From: Parasitella parasitica
Taxonomy: Eukaryota > Mucoromycota > Mucoromycetes > Mucorales > Mucoraceae
DNA length: 64,000 bases
Assembly (NCBI GenBank): GCA_025201805.1
Contig: MU619317.1
Span: 1,997-65,996 of the forward strand
Reading direction: 5' to 3'
Shown one piece after another: positions 32,192 through 44,054 of this stretch. Position 1 is the stretch's first letter. Every line of letters begins with the position of its first letter. Made by a program: the position numbers and the translations under genes. The notes beneath the pieces are model-generated. The model was not told where the DNA came from. It made no database searches and was given only the letters and a program-made list of their open reading frames with translations.

Positions 32192-32478
32192 AAGCTATTT
32201 GTATTACATAACATCCCAGATAAAGTTCACCTGGTAGCTTTACACGATTAACAAATAGCAGCCAAATGTATTACATTACATACACGGAAAGATCCCCTGG
32301 TAGCTTTACACGATTAACAAATGACTAAGAATGGGCGAAGCTATTTGTATTACATAACATCCCAGATAAAGTTCACCTGGTAGCTTTACACGATTAACAA
32401 ATAGCAGCCAAATGTATTACATTACATACAAGGAAAGATCCCCTGGTAGCTTTACACGATTAACAAATGGCTAAGAAA
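32192..32478 (+). repeat. 146-bp tandem duplication with four copies of a 27-bp core
   Basis: Units start at 32192 and 32338 (period 146 bp) and are almost identical. Each holds two copies of a 27-bp core beginning CCTGGTAGCTTTACACGATT, at 32230, 32296, 32376 and 32442 (spacings 66, 80, 66). Within each unit GCTATTTGT and ACAAATAGC form an inverted pair flanking the first core, so each unit can fold as a hairpin. No coding potential. Confidence 0.92.
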
Positions 32479-32905
32479 GAAAAAAGATGAAAGTAGAAAA
32501 AGTAAGAATAAAGAGAAGGAGCCCGAAGAGTATGCAAAAAAAAAATTCGTTTCGTTATTTATAAGAAAAATTTTTCTTCACCAATAGAAATTTTTATTGC
32601 GCAGTTGATATTTTTTTAAACAATAGAGTTTCTTCAGGTCAACAGAAAAAAAATTATTAGCAGTAGAAAAAAAAAACCAACAGTAGAATTATTGTAAACC
32701 AGAGGGTTAACACAGAAATATATATCTCAAGAGTCAGAAACGCATACATTTCCTGAGAGCTTTTCCAAATCCATGGGTTAGAAACAACAACGTCTCTCAA
32801 ATGCTACTTTGTTTAGAATTGGTGTAACGAGTCTTGGGATTTTGGCTTTGGTGTTTTCTTAATGATATCCTTTTTATAAAATTAACCTATTTATTATTAC
32901 TTGCA

Positions 32906-33100
32906 ATGTACAACACAACTAGATTCTACCATTATCTACCCTCTGGCGAATTCGCTTGTGATGAAGAACCTGAATACCAGCCAAAACAAGATGGAGCGGC
33001 TATTAAGTCGTTGGACCAGATGGAAGGTATTCCAGATTACGAGTCTTCGTCCGAGGATGAAGATGATGGTTATTTTAATACTGCAGTGGCTATGGAATAA
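32906..33100 (+). CDS. short acidic open frame, uncertain
   Basis: 64-codon frame beginning MYNTTRFYHYLPSGE and ending in an acidic Ser/Asp/Glu cluster (SSSEDEDDG). It may be the start of an interrupted gene, because a Tc1-like copy is inserted 50 bp downstream. No domain recognised. Confidence 0.25.
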   Translation: MYNTTRFYHYLPSGEFACDEEPEYQPKQDGAAIKSLDQMEGIPDYESSSEDEDDGYFNTAVAME

Positions 33101-33153
33101 ATTCATTTAGAAGCAATACCTCTACCTAATATGATTTGGACACCAACTAAGTA

Positions 33154-33575
33154 CCGGATTTTGGAGCAAAAGCCATATTTTATTTCGTCAGTTTTCAAAC
33201 TTGATTTCGTCAAGGTGTAATAATGATGAGCAGTTCGTCATTGAGATGGCACTTTTTCCAATGTGTCCTTTTCAGTGTTGCCATACCAGTGTTTTTATTT
33301 AAAATGATTTGTTCTTAGAGTTAATCTCTCTCTTTCTCTATTTTCAACATTAATTTTTAAGCCTACAAAATGGTTACTACCTGCAGAACTTCAAACGAAA
33401 ACATCAATGAACAAAAGTCTCCCTCAAGAAACCATCATAGGGGTCCAAGAGGGGCATACAAAAAGCCCTCTCAAGAATTAAGAAACCTGGCTATCCAATA
33501 TTGCGATACGAGGGGCGAGAAGACAATCTCTCAGGCTGCTAGAGAGCTGGGTGTCAGTCGCGCTACCCTTAGTAC
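33154..33575 (+). mobile_element. truncated copy of the Tc1-like element found at 52.6 kb
   Basis: Begins at a TA with CCGGATTTTGG and runs closely parallel to 52621-53068, including the leader and transposase start at 33370 (MVTTCRTSNENINEQ). It lacks an A-rich tract of about 22 bp next to the terminus that the 52.6-kb copy has. Homology ends after CGCTACCCTTAGTAC near 33575; the DDE domain and right terminus are missing. Confidence 0.85.
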
Positions 33576-33838
33576 TTAGTCTGGATAAATCAAATTTGTA
33601 CTACCTTTGTACTTTCAAACTTCATTAATGAGAAACATCTACATCGACTTGAGCGTAAGATTAAAAAAAGAAGATTCAAGTCAAATACCACTACCGTATA
33701 AACTTAAAAATGGTTATATTACAAAAGCATCAAAGTATCAAAGTATCAAACTGCATAACCGTACTAATAAAACATTTAATTGCATGTATTCGTCAAGCTA
33801 TGCGTATACACAATGGCAGTTTTCTTTTAATTAAATAA

Positions 33839-35365
33839 CTTTTCAAAATTATGGCATATTCAAGCAAATGACAATCTCTGTTTTTATAACTTCGCATTAT
33901 CATTTTATGTTACATCTGTTGAGTGAAGACAGCATATCCAATATCAAGGAAAAAATATACAGTCAAGACTCGTGATAACGAAAAAGTTGGTGTACAAAAA
34001 TATGTTTGGTATAGCAAGTTATCCCCTATTTAGAATTTGATACTCTACAATACAGTACCTGGAGCCTGGAACCTGGTACCTGAAACCTACCAGAAGCTTA
34101 TCATGAAGCCTTAACCTTTGTTAGTAAAATTACCCTCAACCTCAATCCTAACCTCAATTCTACTTTTTATTTTACATGTTTAGCATTAGAATCACAAAAA
34201 AAGGGACTCTTGAACTGACATTAAGCATTATTATAAGCATCAATGTTAATAGGGCTTCTCTATCACTAGCAACTAGCAATTTATGCATAATTCACAAATT
34301 AAAAGGGGTTACTGCAGCAAAATATTGTCTTCATTAATTAAACTCTTCTGCTTTTAAACTCGATGAGCTATACCTGTTTTATCCTATCACTATAAATAAA
34401 GATGTACTTGTAGCATCTAAAAATACTTACTGAATAGAGCTGTGTCATGTACTAGAATTGATATTGACGTGATATCACCTCTAGAAAGATATGTTTTACA
34501 GCTTAAATGCAAGAACTTTAGCTTTGTGTGCCATTTTTCGATTGATTTTCATAATCAAAAGAGCCCTGAAAACACCAAAAATAGTATTTAGTGCGAAGGA
34601 ACTACACTATATATAATTTTGGTGCAATTTGAGCATGATTTTTTTTTCGATGCAAAATGTCTGATTTTTTTGATTTTTTCCTTGTATCCACCCATTCAAA
34701 ATCATCGATTATGCATTATCCTCAATTTTGACCTCAAAAACGAAACTTTTTACTATAACATATATTGGAGAAAAATGATCGCAAGAGACCATTCTTTGTT
34801 CTGAGAGACTGAAAATACGCTTTTATTAAGCAAAATATTGACTTTTACTCTTGATTTGTTTTTGAAGCTTTCTAGACATAATTCATTCCATAATTATACG
34901 GGAATTATGAAATGATATCATCGTGTAGAGCGTCCAAAAAGACAGCTATTATCATAGACTGACAGACATGGTATGCATAATATCAGAGAATGATGTCTTG
35001 CCTTAAAGAAGTAATTTTGTTTTCCAATTGTCCAAATGGAGTTTCTGAAAGAAATTTTTCCTTCCTGATTTTGGACGCGTTTAATCTCCGCTTTTAAAAG
35101 AAAAATAGTGTTTTTTTGAGGAAAGCATTAGCTTTGAAAAGCCATAGCTTACTCAATTCAAAAGAAAAACAATTGAAATTTAGTTTATTTTAATAATGTG
35201 CTCCTTGGCTCTCTAATAGTAGTACTTGCATGCCTGTACCTGGCCTGAAAATCTCACGCTTCGATTTTGAAAAATACTTTTCCGAAAAAAAGTCGTTCCC
35301 TTCATCTGATTTCAACTCAAAGAGCACAAAAACTTTCTCTAAGGTATGCAAATATGTAACCAAAA
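33839..35365 (+). repeat. dispersed repeat B, copy 1 (about 1.5 kb, unknown family)
   Basis: Inverted relative to 55570-57016, with which it aligns along its length. Flanks are clearly diverged with indels, but a core of about 360 bp (about 34440-34800) has only about 9 differences from the other copy. It contains fragments of reading frames (DFEKYFSEKK near 35265) also present in the other copy, and a TACAGTCAAGACTCGTGATA stretch at 33958 reminiscent of pogo-type transposon ends. No known domain. Confidence 0.8.
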
Positions 35366-35732
35366 ATTTCTTATAGTCTAATGCATTACTTTGAACTACT
35401 TTTTTTTGTGTTTGGGATTGTTAAATCTTGTTTTCTTACAATTTTTGTCTTTCTTCTGACAATAACATATTGAAGTTCGCGTTGACCCAAAAAAAAAATC
35501 AGGCGCCTAAAATCTACGCTGGCTTTGCAAAGACACGCACTTTTGAACCATTCCAATATTATGAAAAAGATGGCACAGCTCTAAATAGCTGCTTTACTGT
35601 GCAACTGGATATAGAGAAACTAGCTTGGTATTTGTCTGACAATATCTTCTACTCTAGAAAACGCCAAATCAACTAAAGGTATAAGAAAGTGCCGGAGAAA
35701 AGGAAACAATCTGCCACCAGGATAAGTATCTG

Positions 35733-35850
35733 TATAGAAATTTATGAAATCCCAAGGACAAATTCCGTTTTTCTTCAACCTTGCTCTCCGTTCCTAAATC
35801 CCATTAAAGGTTTTTGATCCAAAGTCAACAGACAACACCCAAAATCACAA
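35733..35850 (+). pseudogene. DDE transposase remnant (IS630/Tc1 type)
   Basis: The plus frame reads SVFLQPCSPFLNPIKGF, a stop, then SKVNRQ. This matches the catalytic-Glu block of IS630/Tc1 transposases, with Glu replaced by Lys and an in-frame TGA. Only this motif is recognisable. It lies just beyond repeat B copy 1 and could be part of the same original element. Confidence 0.5.
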
Positions 35851-36734
35851 ATGTTTGTCAATAGACACCCGCAATCTTTTTTTAAGACTACCTTGAACTT
35901 AAATATATGATGAAGATGGCTTATTTCACAACATATTCTCTTTATATTTTCACTATGAATGAAACAAAGCAATTACTTTTCTTCTCTAAATATGGAAATC
36001 CCCACTCAAAATCTTTTTAGGGAGACATTTCTCTTCTCCCAGAAACTTCTTAGCTATTATCAAAAATGAAAGGTTTATTATCAGAAATCCTGATATATGT
36101 TATCACAATCACCATGAACTTTATCATTTACTTGAGCTTTTTATTTCAGAAACTGCAAAATGACAGTGTATGAAGCAGCTAGTGACTTATCTTGTTACGC
36201 AGAACATGATACAACTGTTACACTATTTTTACAAAACGAACCTATGATGATGACTTCAATTGTCATTGGAGAAATCAAGGAATCAACATAGCAAGTATAG
36301 CCATATTTCTTTAGAAATTTTTATAGGCTTAATCAAAATGGTAAAAATTCTAGTCAATAGTCTTCATATGATGTTATACCGCTTTATCAATGGAATAAAA
36401 TCTATTCACTTATACGACTGTTTTCCAGCTGATAGTTTTGATATTATTTCCTCTGAAGCAAATTACATCCATGCGCTACTGCAAGGGTCAATTTAACAGA
36501 ATGCTAAAACGAAAGTGCATTTCAAACCATTTACCAGTTACACAGACACATGTCTTCTGACAGACACATATTTGACATATACGATATCAATGAGCCTTTC
36601 ATAGACACAAAGTATTTTAATATTTGAATCTATAAATTTATTTATTTTCTATAATGTTCAATGAAAATGTTGAAAAAATCAATGATTGTCAAAATGCTAA
36701 TGATTTAACCACAAAATGTTATGTTTGACTGAAT

Positions 36735-37121
36735 TTAGTTAAAGGACCACTCGACATCAAGTTCACCCTTGCTCTTCTTGCCAAGCTTTTTGAAAGCGGC
36801 TGGAGAAAGATCAATGTCATGCTTATCACAACCCTCACAAGTATCAACAACCTTGACAGTAATAGTCTTGTGGCCAGACTTGACCTTGATCTTTTCCCCG
36901 CAGTACTTATTCTTCATGAAATCTTCGCTCAAGGCAGCTACCATATCATCGTTGTCAGCGTCACCACCGCAAGAGGGCTTACCAGACTTTTTGACAGAGT
37001 AGAAAGTGGCAGTGCCAGAGTAGGAGGAATCACGGCTTTCAATGACAGCAGCCTGAGAAACGACGGCAAAAGCAGCCAACAAGCCGGTAGCGATCAAAAC
37101 GAGAGTGTTGGAATGGAACAT
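36735..37121 (-). CDS. secreted expansin/barwin-like double-psi beta-barrel protein
   Basis: 128-residue single-exon protein. Residues 1-24 are a clear signal peptide (hydrophobic core LVLIATGLLAAFAVVSQA), so the mature protein is secreted. The rest is one RlpA-like double-psi beta-barrel: SGTATFYSV near the start, cysteines in KPSCGGD and NKYCGEK, and VVDTCEGCDKHDIDLSPAAF, the conserved barrel-end motif with the Asp shared by expansins, barwins and cerato-platanin-like proteins. No carbohydrate-binding domain follows. Members of the family loosen or bind cell-wall polysaccharide; the actual role here is unknown. A TATA box lies about 105 bp upstream of the start. Confidence 0.92.
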   Translation of the reverse strand: MFHSNTLVLIATGLLAAFAVVSQAAVIESRDSSYSGTATFYSVKKSGKPSCGGDADNDDMVAALSEDFMKNKYCGEKIKVKSGHKTITVKVVDTCEGCDKHDIDLSPAAFKKLGKKSKGELDVEWSFN

Positions 37122-37223
37122 GTTTACGATGAGAATAATTCGACCAGCGTTATTCTGAATTGGAAAATAGGATGATTATAATAATGAAAAAACAAAAAAA
37201 GACATGAAGTAAATTTCCCATCT

Positions 37224-37233
37224 CTATTTATAT
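37224..37233 (-). promoter_or_regulatory. TATA box of the secreted barwin-like gene
   Basis: The minus strand reads ATATAAATAG about 105 bp before the ATG at 37121, a good core promoter match and spacing for a strongly expressed small secreted protein gene. Confidence 0.55.
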
Positions 37234-37239
37234 GTGAAT

Positions 37240-39332
37240 TCATTCATAGTCAATCACTCTGAAAGAAAAGGCCTGATTCTGTCAAAAATCGGAGATGCTC
37301 TCCATGAGGACCCGTGTTTTTCTGTTGCGTTTTAGCTTAACAGCGCTTTGTATTCGGATCATAATCAAGCTTAACGCACCTTAATTGAATGGAAATCATA
37401 TCAAAGCTGTACATCTAAGGCTATTTACTTAAAAATTAAACCATGTACATTTCATACGTAAACAAGAAATAGGTAATGTTATATACATGCCAAAAGAAGA
37501 TGCTATAACTTGCGAAAAGTAGAAAAAGATTTTCGCGCCTGGGCCATCGACTAAAATGACCTATACACGACAAGAGTGCCTTTGTGAGACCATGGTCCAT
37601 CACCATCTTAAAATGTGGGTCCCTCTGAACTAAAAAGTTAAAAATGAAAAGCATTAAACACAATGACAATGAAGCATTGTCAAGTAGCTTTGAGCGTTTA
37701 TTTCGCTCTATTATGCGCCCCATGTATTCTCTACTACATAAAATACTCTCGAGTAACAACAGGAACAATAACAGCAATCGCAAAATACATTTCTCGGTAA
37801 AAGATTATGGAACCTCCTCTCCGCTCAAAACGTCTTTCAAACAACACATCGTCTTTTGCAAATCTTTTAATCAACATTAACATTTAATAGTTGCATACAT
37901 GGCATGAACCGAGATTGTCATTATCCTGAAAATAAATATCCTGGTACTATTGCATATAATTTATCCTAAATTGTGGATATAAAATCGATTTTTGACAAGC
38001 AGGCTATTCCTATTAAGGGCATTAATTGATGATCGGTGACTAAACAATGCTGCAAACACTCAGAGAAGCTACTTGGTTTGAAATTGCATGCCCCCACGCT
38101 TCATCATTATATAAAATAGACTTCGTTTAGGGTCCCTGAAAGGTTATTAACAAATTAGTTTGAAACAAACTTTTTTTTTGATATACAGTCTATCATTTAC
38201 ACACTTGGATACATGCTTTAAAAAAAAAAAAGAAAGACTGATGTAAACTAGTTGTTGCTGCATTTTACAGAACGAAACTGTAGTGCTCCTCATCAATTGA
38301 TTCTATTCTTAAATTCGACTTCTTTGGCCAATTTTAATTACTGTAATATGCTTCTTCATGTTTTCAGTGATATAAAAATTTGAATGGCGAACATCCTTAT
38401 AATCTAGAATTGTCTTTGTGATCACCCTACATGTCAAAATCCGCGGCAGATCAATCTGTGCTGCTATGAAGCAGACGGTGGCAAACTTTCTAAGGTGCGA
38501 TCCCGAAGTATGATACAGAAAAATTTATACGCTCTCCTGTCAAATACCTTCTCATGCATCTATACATCGCATAACCTTTCTTATTCGAAAAAAGGGCTTT
38601 TTTTCTCTCAGTTGGTACAACAGTTGAAGGTGCTCATATATTGTATTACACACGGGATCTTAAGGACTTAGCAAACGTTGAGTCAAAACAAACGTCCATC
38701 ATGTTTCATATGTGCTTTACACAACAAAGCAAACGACGCAAGTCCGAAAATTCAATATTTATTTATGTAATCTCTGAATTCAATAATAATGTTAGATATA
38801 CAGTTAATACGACATATCGTCTAACCAAGCGCTCATGATGCCATCAATGATCATATCATGGAAGAGTTACTAGCAAACACAACATCTATTCCAGATCGCA
38901 TACAAAGACAAACGGCGTTATATTCATTTGCAAGTATAAACTGATAAGTCAACATGATTCTAAATGATACATTCTCGTGGGTAGCGCGGCTAACATCTGT
39001 TGCAGATCTTAATTTGCTTCCTGCGGTCTGTTCTTGATACTCATGATATCGTTAGAGATGGATAGTGCTCTTTCCTTCAATTGGAAATTATCATTCAAAC
39101 CTAAGTATCCTTGCCCAATTTGCAAATTGGTCTTATAATATTTGACGCTCTAGGCTTTGCAATACATTGAGTCATACAAATTGGTGGTTCAACTGAGGAG
39201 TACACCCTAAAAACATGAAATTGCCATTGCAAACTAGTCACATCATTTAACGTCCTTCTACTGCTACAATATGTCCAGCATGGAGCAAAAAGCATATTTC
39301 TATTGTTCTTTACGTAAACAGAAAGTCCTGAC
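37240..39332. other. long intergenic region
   Basis: About 2.1 kb, AT-rich. Small open frames on both strands show no motif or exon chain. Nothing else supported. Confidence 0.55.
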
Positions 39333-40280
39333 ATGATGAATTTCTTGAACTTCAGGTAATAAGAGTGATTTGCAGCACTAGATTGCGCAGACGCTGATTT
39401 TACAAACAGCTTTGGTAAAAAAGGAAACAAGACTTCAAAAAACAAGTCTGCAACTTCATCCGCTTCCTCTCTGGCAACAAACCACAGTGGGACCCAAGCC
39501 CATTTAAGCCAGCAGCAACAGCAGCAAAAGCCTTTGTATTTATCAAGTCTTCAAATAAACAACATGCTCGTAAGAGGAAATTTTAAAACAATCGCAGAGC
39601 TGCCAAAATACGTCGATATCAATGAATGGTTGGCTTTTAACAGTACGTACAGAGGACTATTATTGTATTGTTTACAGCAGCGTTAATATATGTTGCCATA
39701 GCATTCGAGTTTTTCAATCACATCAACCTGTTTTATGGCACAATTACTAATTTTTGTACATTGCAAACATGCGCAACAATGTCTGCTGGCCCAGGGTAAA
39801 TACATTGAAGAGTTTGCGTGTAAATAATGATGAATCTAACGGTTGCTAGCGTTGAATACACTTGGACCGATTCGTCCTCGAAAAAACTCAAATTACCAGC
39901 ACCTCAGTATATCGATTACATGACAAGCAGTCTAGAGAACACCCTAAACGACGAGTCGATATTCCCAACAAAAGCAGGTAAATATCGGAACGAGAAAGAT
40001 AGACATCATGCTGATCTCACATATACGAAAAGGACCCGATTTTCCTCGAGAGCTACCTGCGGTTGTGAAAAAGATGTTTACTCATATGTTTAGTCTTTTT
40101 GCTCATATATACCATGTTCACTACGATACAGTGTTGTGCCTGAACGAAGAGCCCCATTTCAACTCTTTATTTGCTCATTTTATATCGTTTGCTAGAGAAT
40201 TTGACCTGCTCGATAGGAAGGATGTTCAGCCATTGAATGAGTTGATTGAAGCCATGTCAAAGAACAGTGTAATTTGTTGA
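39333..40280 (+). CDS. MOB2: MOB2-type kinase activator
   Basis: Small adaptor that binds and activates an NDR/LATS-family kinase (Cbk1/Orb6 in the RAM/MOR polarity pathway). Exons 39333-39355, 39410-39642, 39702-39795, 39850-39977 and 40033-40280 join in frame to 241 residues. The first exon encodes only MMNFLNF plus part of Ser and joins to SFGKKGNK, typical of fungal Mob2 N-termini. A Gln-rich linker is followed by PLYLSSLQ and [17 protein letters not shown], closer to Mob2 than Mob1, then [20 protein letters not shown]. The structural zinc site is complete: CTLQTC (C-x4-C) and HIYHVH (H-x4-H). Either ATG, 39333 or 39336, could start. It converges on the MIT gene, 170 bp between stops. Confidence 0.92.
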
Positions 40281-40450
40281 ATAAAATCGCAACACTATTA
40301 GTTTGTTACTATGGTTTATTTTACAGAAAGTGCTAAAAAAGCTGGTCTATTATGGGTTTTAACGTTACAAGTTTGTTGCTTATGATGATTACATATGCTA
40401 ATTGGTTTGACATGGTGATGCATATATGGTGGTAAAGCAATCCTATATCT

Positions 40451-41938
40451 TCACCAAGGCCATATCCAAGAAGCTTTAACTTTCTGTGGCGATTGTGGTA
40501 AACATGTTGCTGTGGATGCAGAATTAGCAGTAGTAGCAGAGAGGGATGACGATGGTTTTTGTCTAGGCACCTTGTCAGTAGAGGCTGTCTTTTTCAAAGT
40601 GTCAATAGGTTCAGATCGATGGCGAACGTGCTTGGTATCATTATTGTTCGTTGTTGCTTGTTCATTACCGCTAGTATAGTGTGGTGTTTCATTGAATGCA
40701 ACGACTACTTTTAAACCAGCGGCAATCAGCATGTAAAGGCCTTCCGACAGAAACTCGTGCAAGCGATAGCGTTCATCGGCTTGCAAGCCAAATTTAATAC
40801 ACTGAATGCCGCAGTCTTGCGCTTTTTGCATAACATGATATCGCGAATCAAACCAGAGGAATAGCTGAATTATGTAGCTAAAAAAGAACGAGATCAAGCC
40901 TACATGCAAGATGTTAGTAGTTTGACCACAATCAAAGAATCATGGTATGCTAGATATATGCTTGCCTGGAAGTGGAGATTGCTTTGCTAATATGGCACAT
41001 TTAACAGTGATCTCAGTCATGTATTGACCAAACGATTTAAAACGAGCCATTGAGTCTCCTTCCTCAACATGAATAGTAGACATGGCAGTGGCAGAGCTTT
41101 TAGTTTGCGCACCTGGTTGTGCTCTATCCAGGGTGATGTCTATGACGGGTGCAGTTGTATTTGACGCCTTGGCTGTTTGATAAGCTCTGCTACTGATTGT
41201 GTTGATGGTAGAGGCAATCCTTGATAAAATAAACGAGTTGAGAGCAGAGCTCTTGCTTTCTTCCCCCTGAATCACCTCTTGTTGCTCAATCCGTTTTTGA
41301 GACGTTGCTAAATTAAGAATACCAACTCTTTCCTCGACGCTGTAAAGCTTCTCTCTGATGGCCATTTGTGTACTGTTATCTGTTTTATCTACATTGAAAG
41401 ATGAGATGAGCGACATGATTTGCATAGATAAGCGCCTATTTTAAATACTCGGTAAGGCCATAAGAATTTTGTCGACACCAGCTAGATAGATATCCAATGC
41501 AACAGACTCATTGCCTTCTTCATACTCGTCAGCCGCAATAGAAACAAGCTTCATTCCCTGAGAAATACTGTGTCGATCAATGTTCGCTGTTTGCTTGTTG
41601 CTACCTTTGAAGGTTTTTGTCACATCATCCCGGATTTTCTCGGCAAGAGCGCTCATCTCTAATGTCCATGACGTGCTGGGACTAGGCGTAGGGCTGTGCA
41701 ATTGTTGCTGCATAGTGTCATAGGGTGGAGGAGCCGGGATATGGTCGGCACTGTGGCTCATCTGAGGATGCTGATAGTATGAATTTGATGGCAAGATTGG
41801 AGTTGAGGCATGCATAGCTAATCTTGATCCGGCTAGTGGGTGCTCAGAATTGGTGGATTTGTTCTTTGGCTTTTGCTTTGACATGGATTCCAGTTTGTTT
41901 GCTGAATTATAGAGAATCGAGGAGACAAAAGATGACAT
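40451..41938 (-). CDS. MIT-domain protein with a C-terminal hydrophobic segment
   Basis: Exons (minus) 41938-41449, 41388-40966 and 40899-40451 join in frame to 453 residues. The start is the Met of MSSFVSSILYN; the frame stays open upstream but that part looks like leader. Residues about 100-165 form an MIT (microtubule interacting and trafficking) helix bundle, GMKLVSIAADEYEEGNESVA then DIYLAGVDKILMALP, completed in exon 2 (REKLYSVEERVGIL). MIT domains bind ESCRT-III tails. A hydrophobic stretch LISFFFSYIIQLFLWF near residue 310 suggests membrane association; the Ser/Thr/Pro-rich end is probably disordered. The second intron uses a GC donor (CCAG/GCAAGC), the commonest non-GT type. Fungal proteins of this layout are uncharacterised. 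Confidence 0.75.
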
Positions 41939-42052
41939 TTTTTGTTTGTTTGTTTGGGGGAACAAGAGAAGGAAAGAAAGGAGCCATTTTATATGATGTT
42001 GATATCTAAAATGAATTGAAGTTCCATCATTCGCATGTGATAATTTTGACAT

Positions 42053-44054
42053 ATGCTATTTCATTAGACGAAAGACAATCTTCCCTCGAATGTTTCTTTT
42101 TTTGGCACTGCCGACTTGGATCTTGTAGGACATTAAATGGCAGGTTCCGATGTAAAGAAACAGCTCCTCAGCAACCTTTTTCAAATCGCTGTTTTCTTGA
42201 CTGATTGCCATCCATCCAAGGGCATTTATCTTAAGGATTAGTTGTAGTTCAATGCTAAAAGTAGGAGCAACTATCTTTGATTTATTGACTATATTAGAGT
42301 AATGTGTACAACCCCATTTTTTTTTTTTTTTGGCGAGTCCCCAGATCAATCTACAACTTGCAACATTAGTCCCCTCCCCTCTCCTCCCTTCCCTTCCCTT
42401 CCCTTCCCCACTTGACATGATAACACAAGCCTGTCATGGGAGATATCATGATGAAAAGATAAACAATCAATCGCATTGAATTGAGATGGATAATCCAGGA
42501 AATGTCGTTGAATCCAGTGCACGGTCCCTGTGGGTTTGTTGTTCTCGAAATCAGGCTTTTATCAACTTTTATATATACGCAGAAACACAAAGTACAACCA
42601 TATCGGAAACTTTGATTTATACATTTAGTATTAATGCAGTAGTATCAGCCTGCATCCATCTACATTACCGATGATAAATTTTAAAAATAGGACTTTGTTT
42701 GTCGATTCTTATATGATACAGATAGTACACCAAAGCGATAGTAAAAAAGATAGAGATATCCGTCTAAACAAATAGAAACCATAGGCACAGCAGAAACATA
42801 GCAGCCATGGCTATATTTGGGAAATTGTATCAGTGCGACTGGTATATATTGTGCTAATAAGTCAAAAACATATGGCAATTATTGAATGTCGCATTCGAAA
42901 AATCATGGTGTCCATTCCCAAAAACTATAATGTCCACGTACGCAAACATAATTATCAATTTCAGAAAAAAAGAATAAAGAAAATCACAGATAGGTCTTAT
43001 TAAAAGTAAATAGCAATTTTTACAACAAAATGTCACTTATATCATGAAATTTATTTGAGTAAAATACCAAGATGTAAGTTGTGATAGTAATTTGCTGTTT
43101 GCCGCTCGAATGATTGCAAAAGCTAACTAATACAATCGACTTCCAAAACTTTTAATACTATGTATTACTAAATACTTGACCTCATTAATAATGTCAAAAT
43201 ACAGCCAATCATAATGTGAACTGTATACACATTTAGATTATTTGTGCAGTTAAGGGTTACAATCAGTGAAAGTTGGTAAACTTGTAAAGTCAGTTTGAAT
43301 ACTTTACTTATAGCTCTTTAGTTATAAGACTTTTTACAAACCCTACGTTTAATAACTTTCTTGCCAAATCCTATATAAAATAGAATTGTCCTAATTTCTT
43401 TTTTTTTTTTTTTTTTTTTTAATTTCAAGTAGAATTTTTGGGTAGTGGTTCTTCTATTCCAAAGCGAATGTTTCTTCTTGGCTTCTCTAATGTCGAACTG
43501 AGATTCGATATACAGAAATTGGCCGTCTCCCTTAACTCTGTAGATAGTTTTGGTTTTAAAATGCTTTGGGCTCAAGAATGCTATGTTTCAAACACTCCTG
43601 GCCCTATCACTGCGCTATTCACCATTTTGCAAGCTGGAGTCAAATTGATCACTGTATTGGATCAGAAACCTTCACCCCTACTTGTTCAATATAGGTTTCC
43701 TTGTTCATCTTCATAAAATGTTTGTCATTATGCTACCTGCTAGCGATTATTATTGCCATCATTGGTGCGATGCTCTTGTGTCTTGAGCCGCTTTTGATGC
43801 ATGCTCTGAGGTGATATATTTTTGGAATGTGTCACTTGTTTCAATTGCTACTTCAATTTTCATCAAGATGAGGAGCACATCATAGAGCGACTTTAAAGGG
43901 ATAGATCCGCCTTCAAGCCATGTTAATAATTTCAACTAATAATTTTATTATTTACTTTCTATTATGAAGTCATTAAGCTTGAAGGATAAAAGAATCAGAA
44001 AAGGAAGGGGGGGGGGAGAGCGAGAAAGGGTTAAAATACAAAGGGAAGTAAGTT
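42053..44054. other. intergenic region with one doubtful open frame
   Basis: About 2 kb. Contains a CCCTT-rich tract at about 42365-42412 (pyrimidine-rich on the plus strand) and T-runs near 42318 and 43398. A plus-strand frame, 43438-43716 (RFDIQKLAVSLNSVDSFGF...), is open for 92 codons but has no domain or exon partner; I do not call it a gene. Confidence 0.5.

Noticed and set aside
32192-32478. CRISPR-like array
   Set aside because: Four repeats with regular spacing, but the spacers themselves are repeated and this is a eukaryotic nuclear sequence; it is a tandem duplication.
37436-37783. 115-codon minus frame with a hydrophobic N-terminus
   Set aside because: Looks like a signal peptide by composition only; no domain, no upstream promoter, and AT-rich sequence makes such frames common.
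43438-43716. 92-codon plus frame next to a T-run
   Set aside because: Protein-like in places but isolated; an opposite-strand frame is also open, and no family is recognised.
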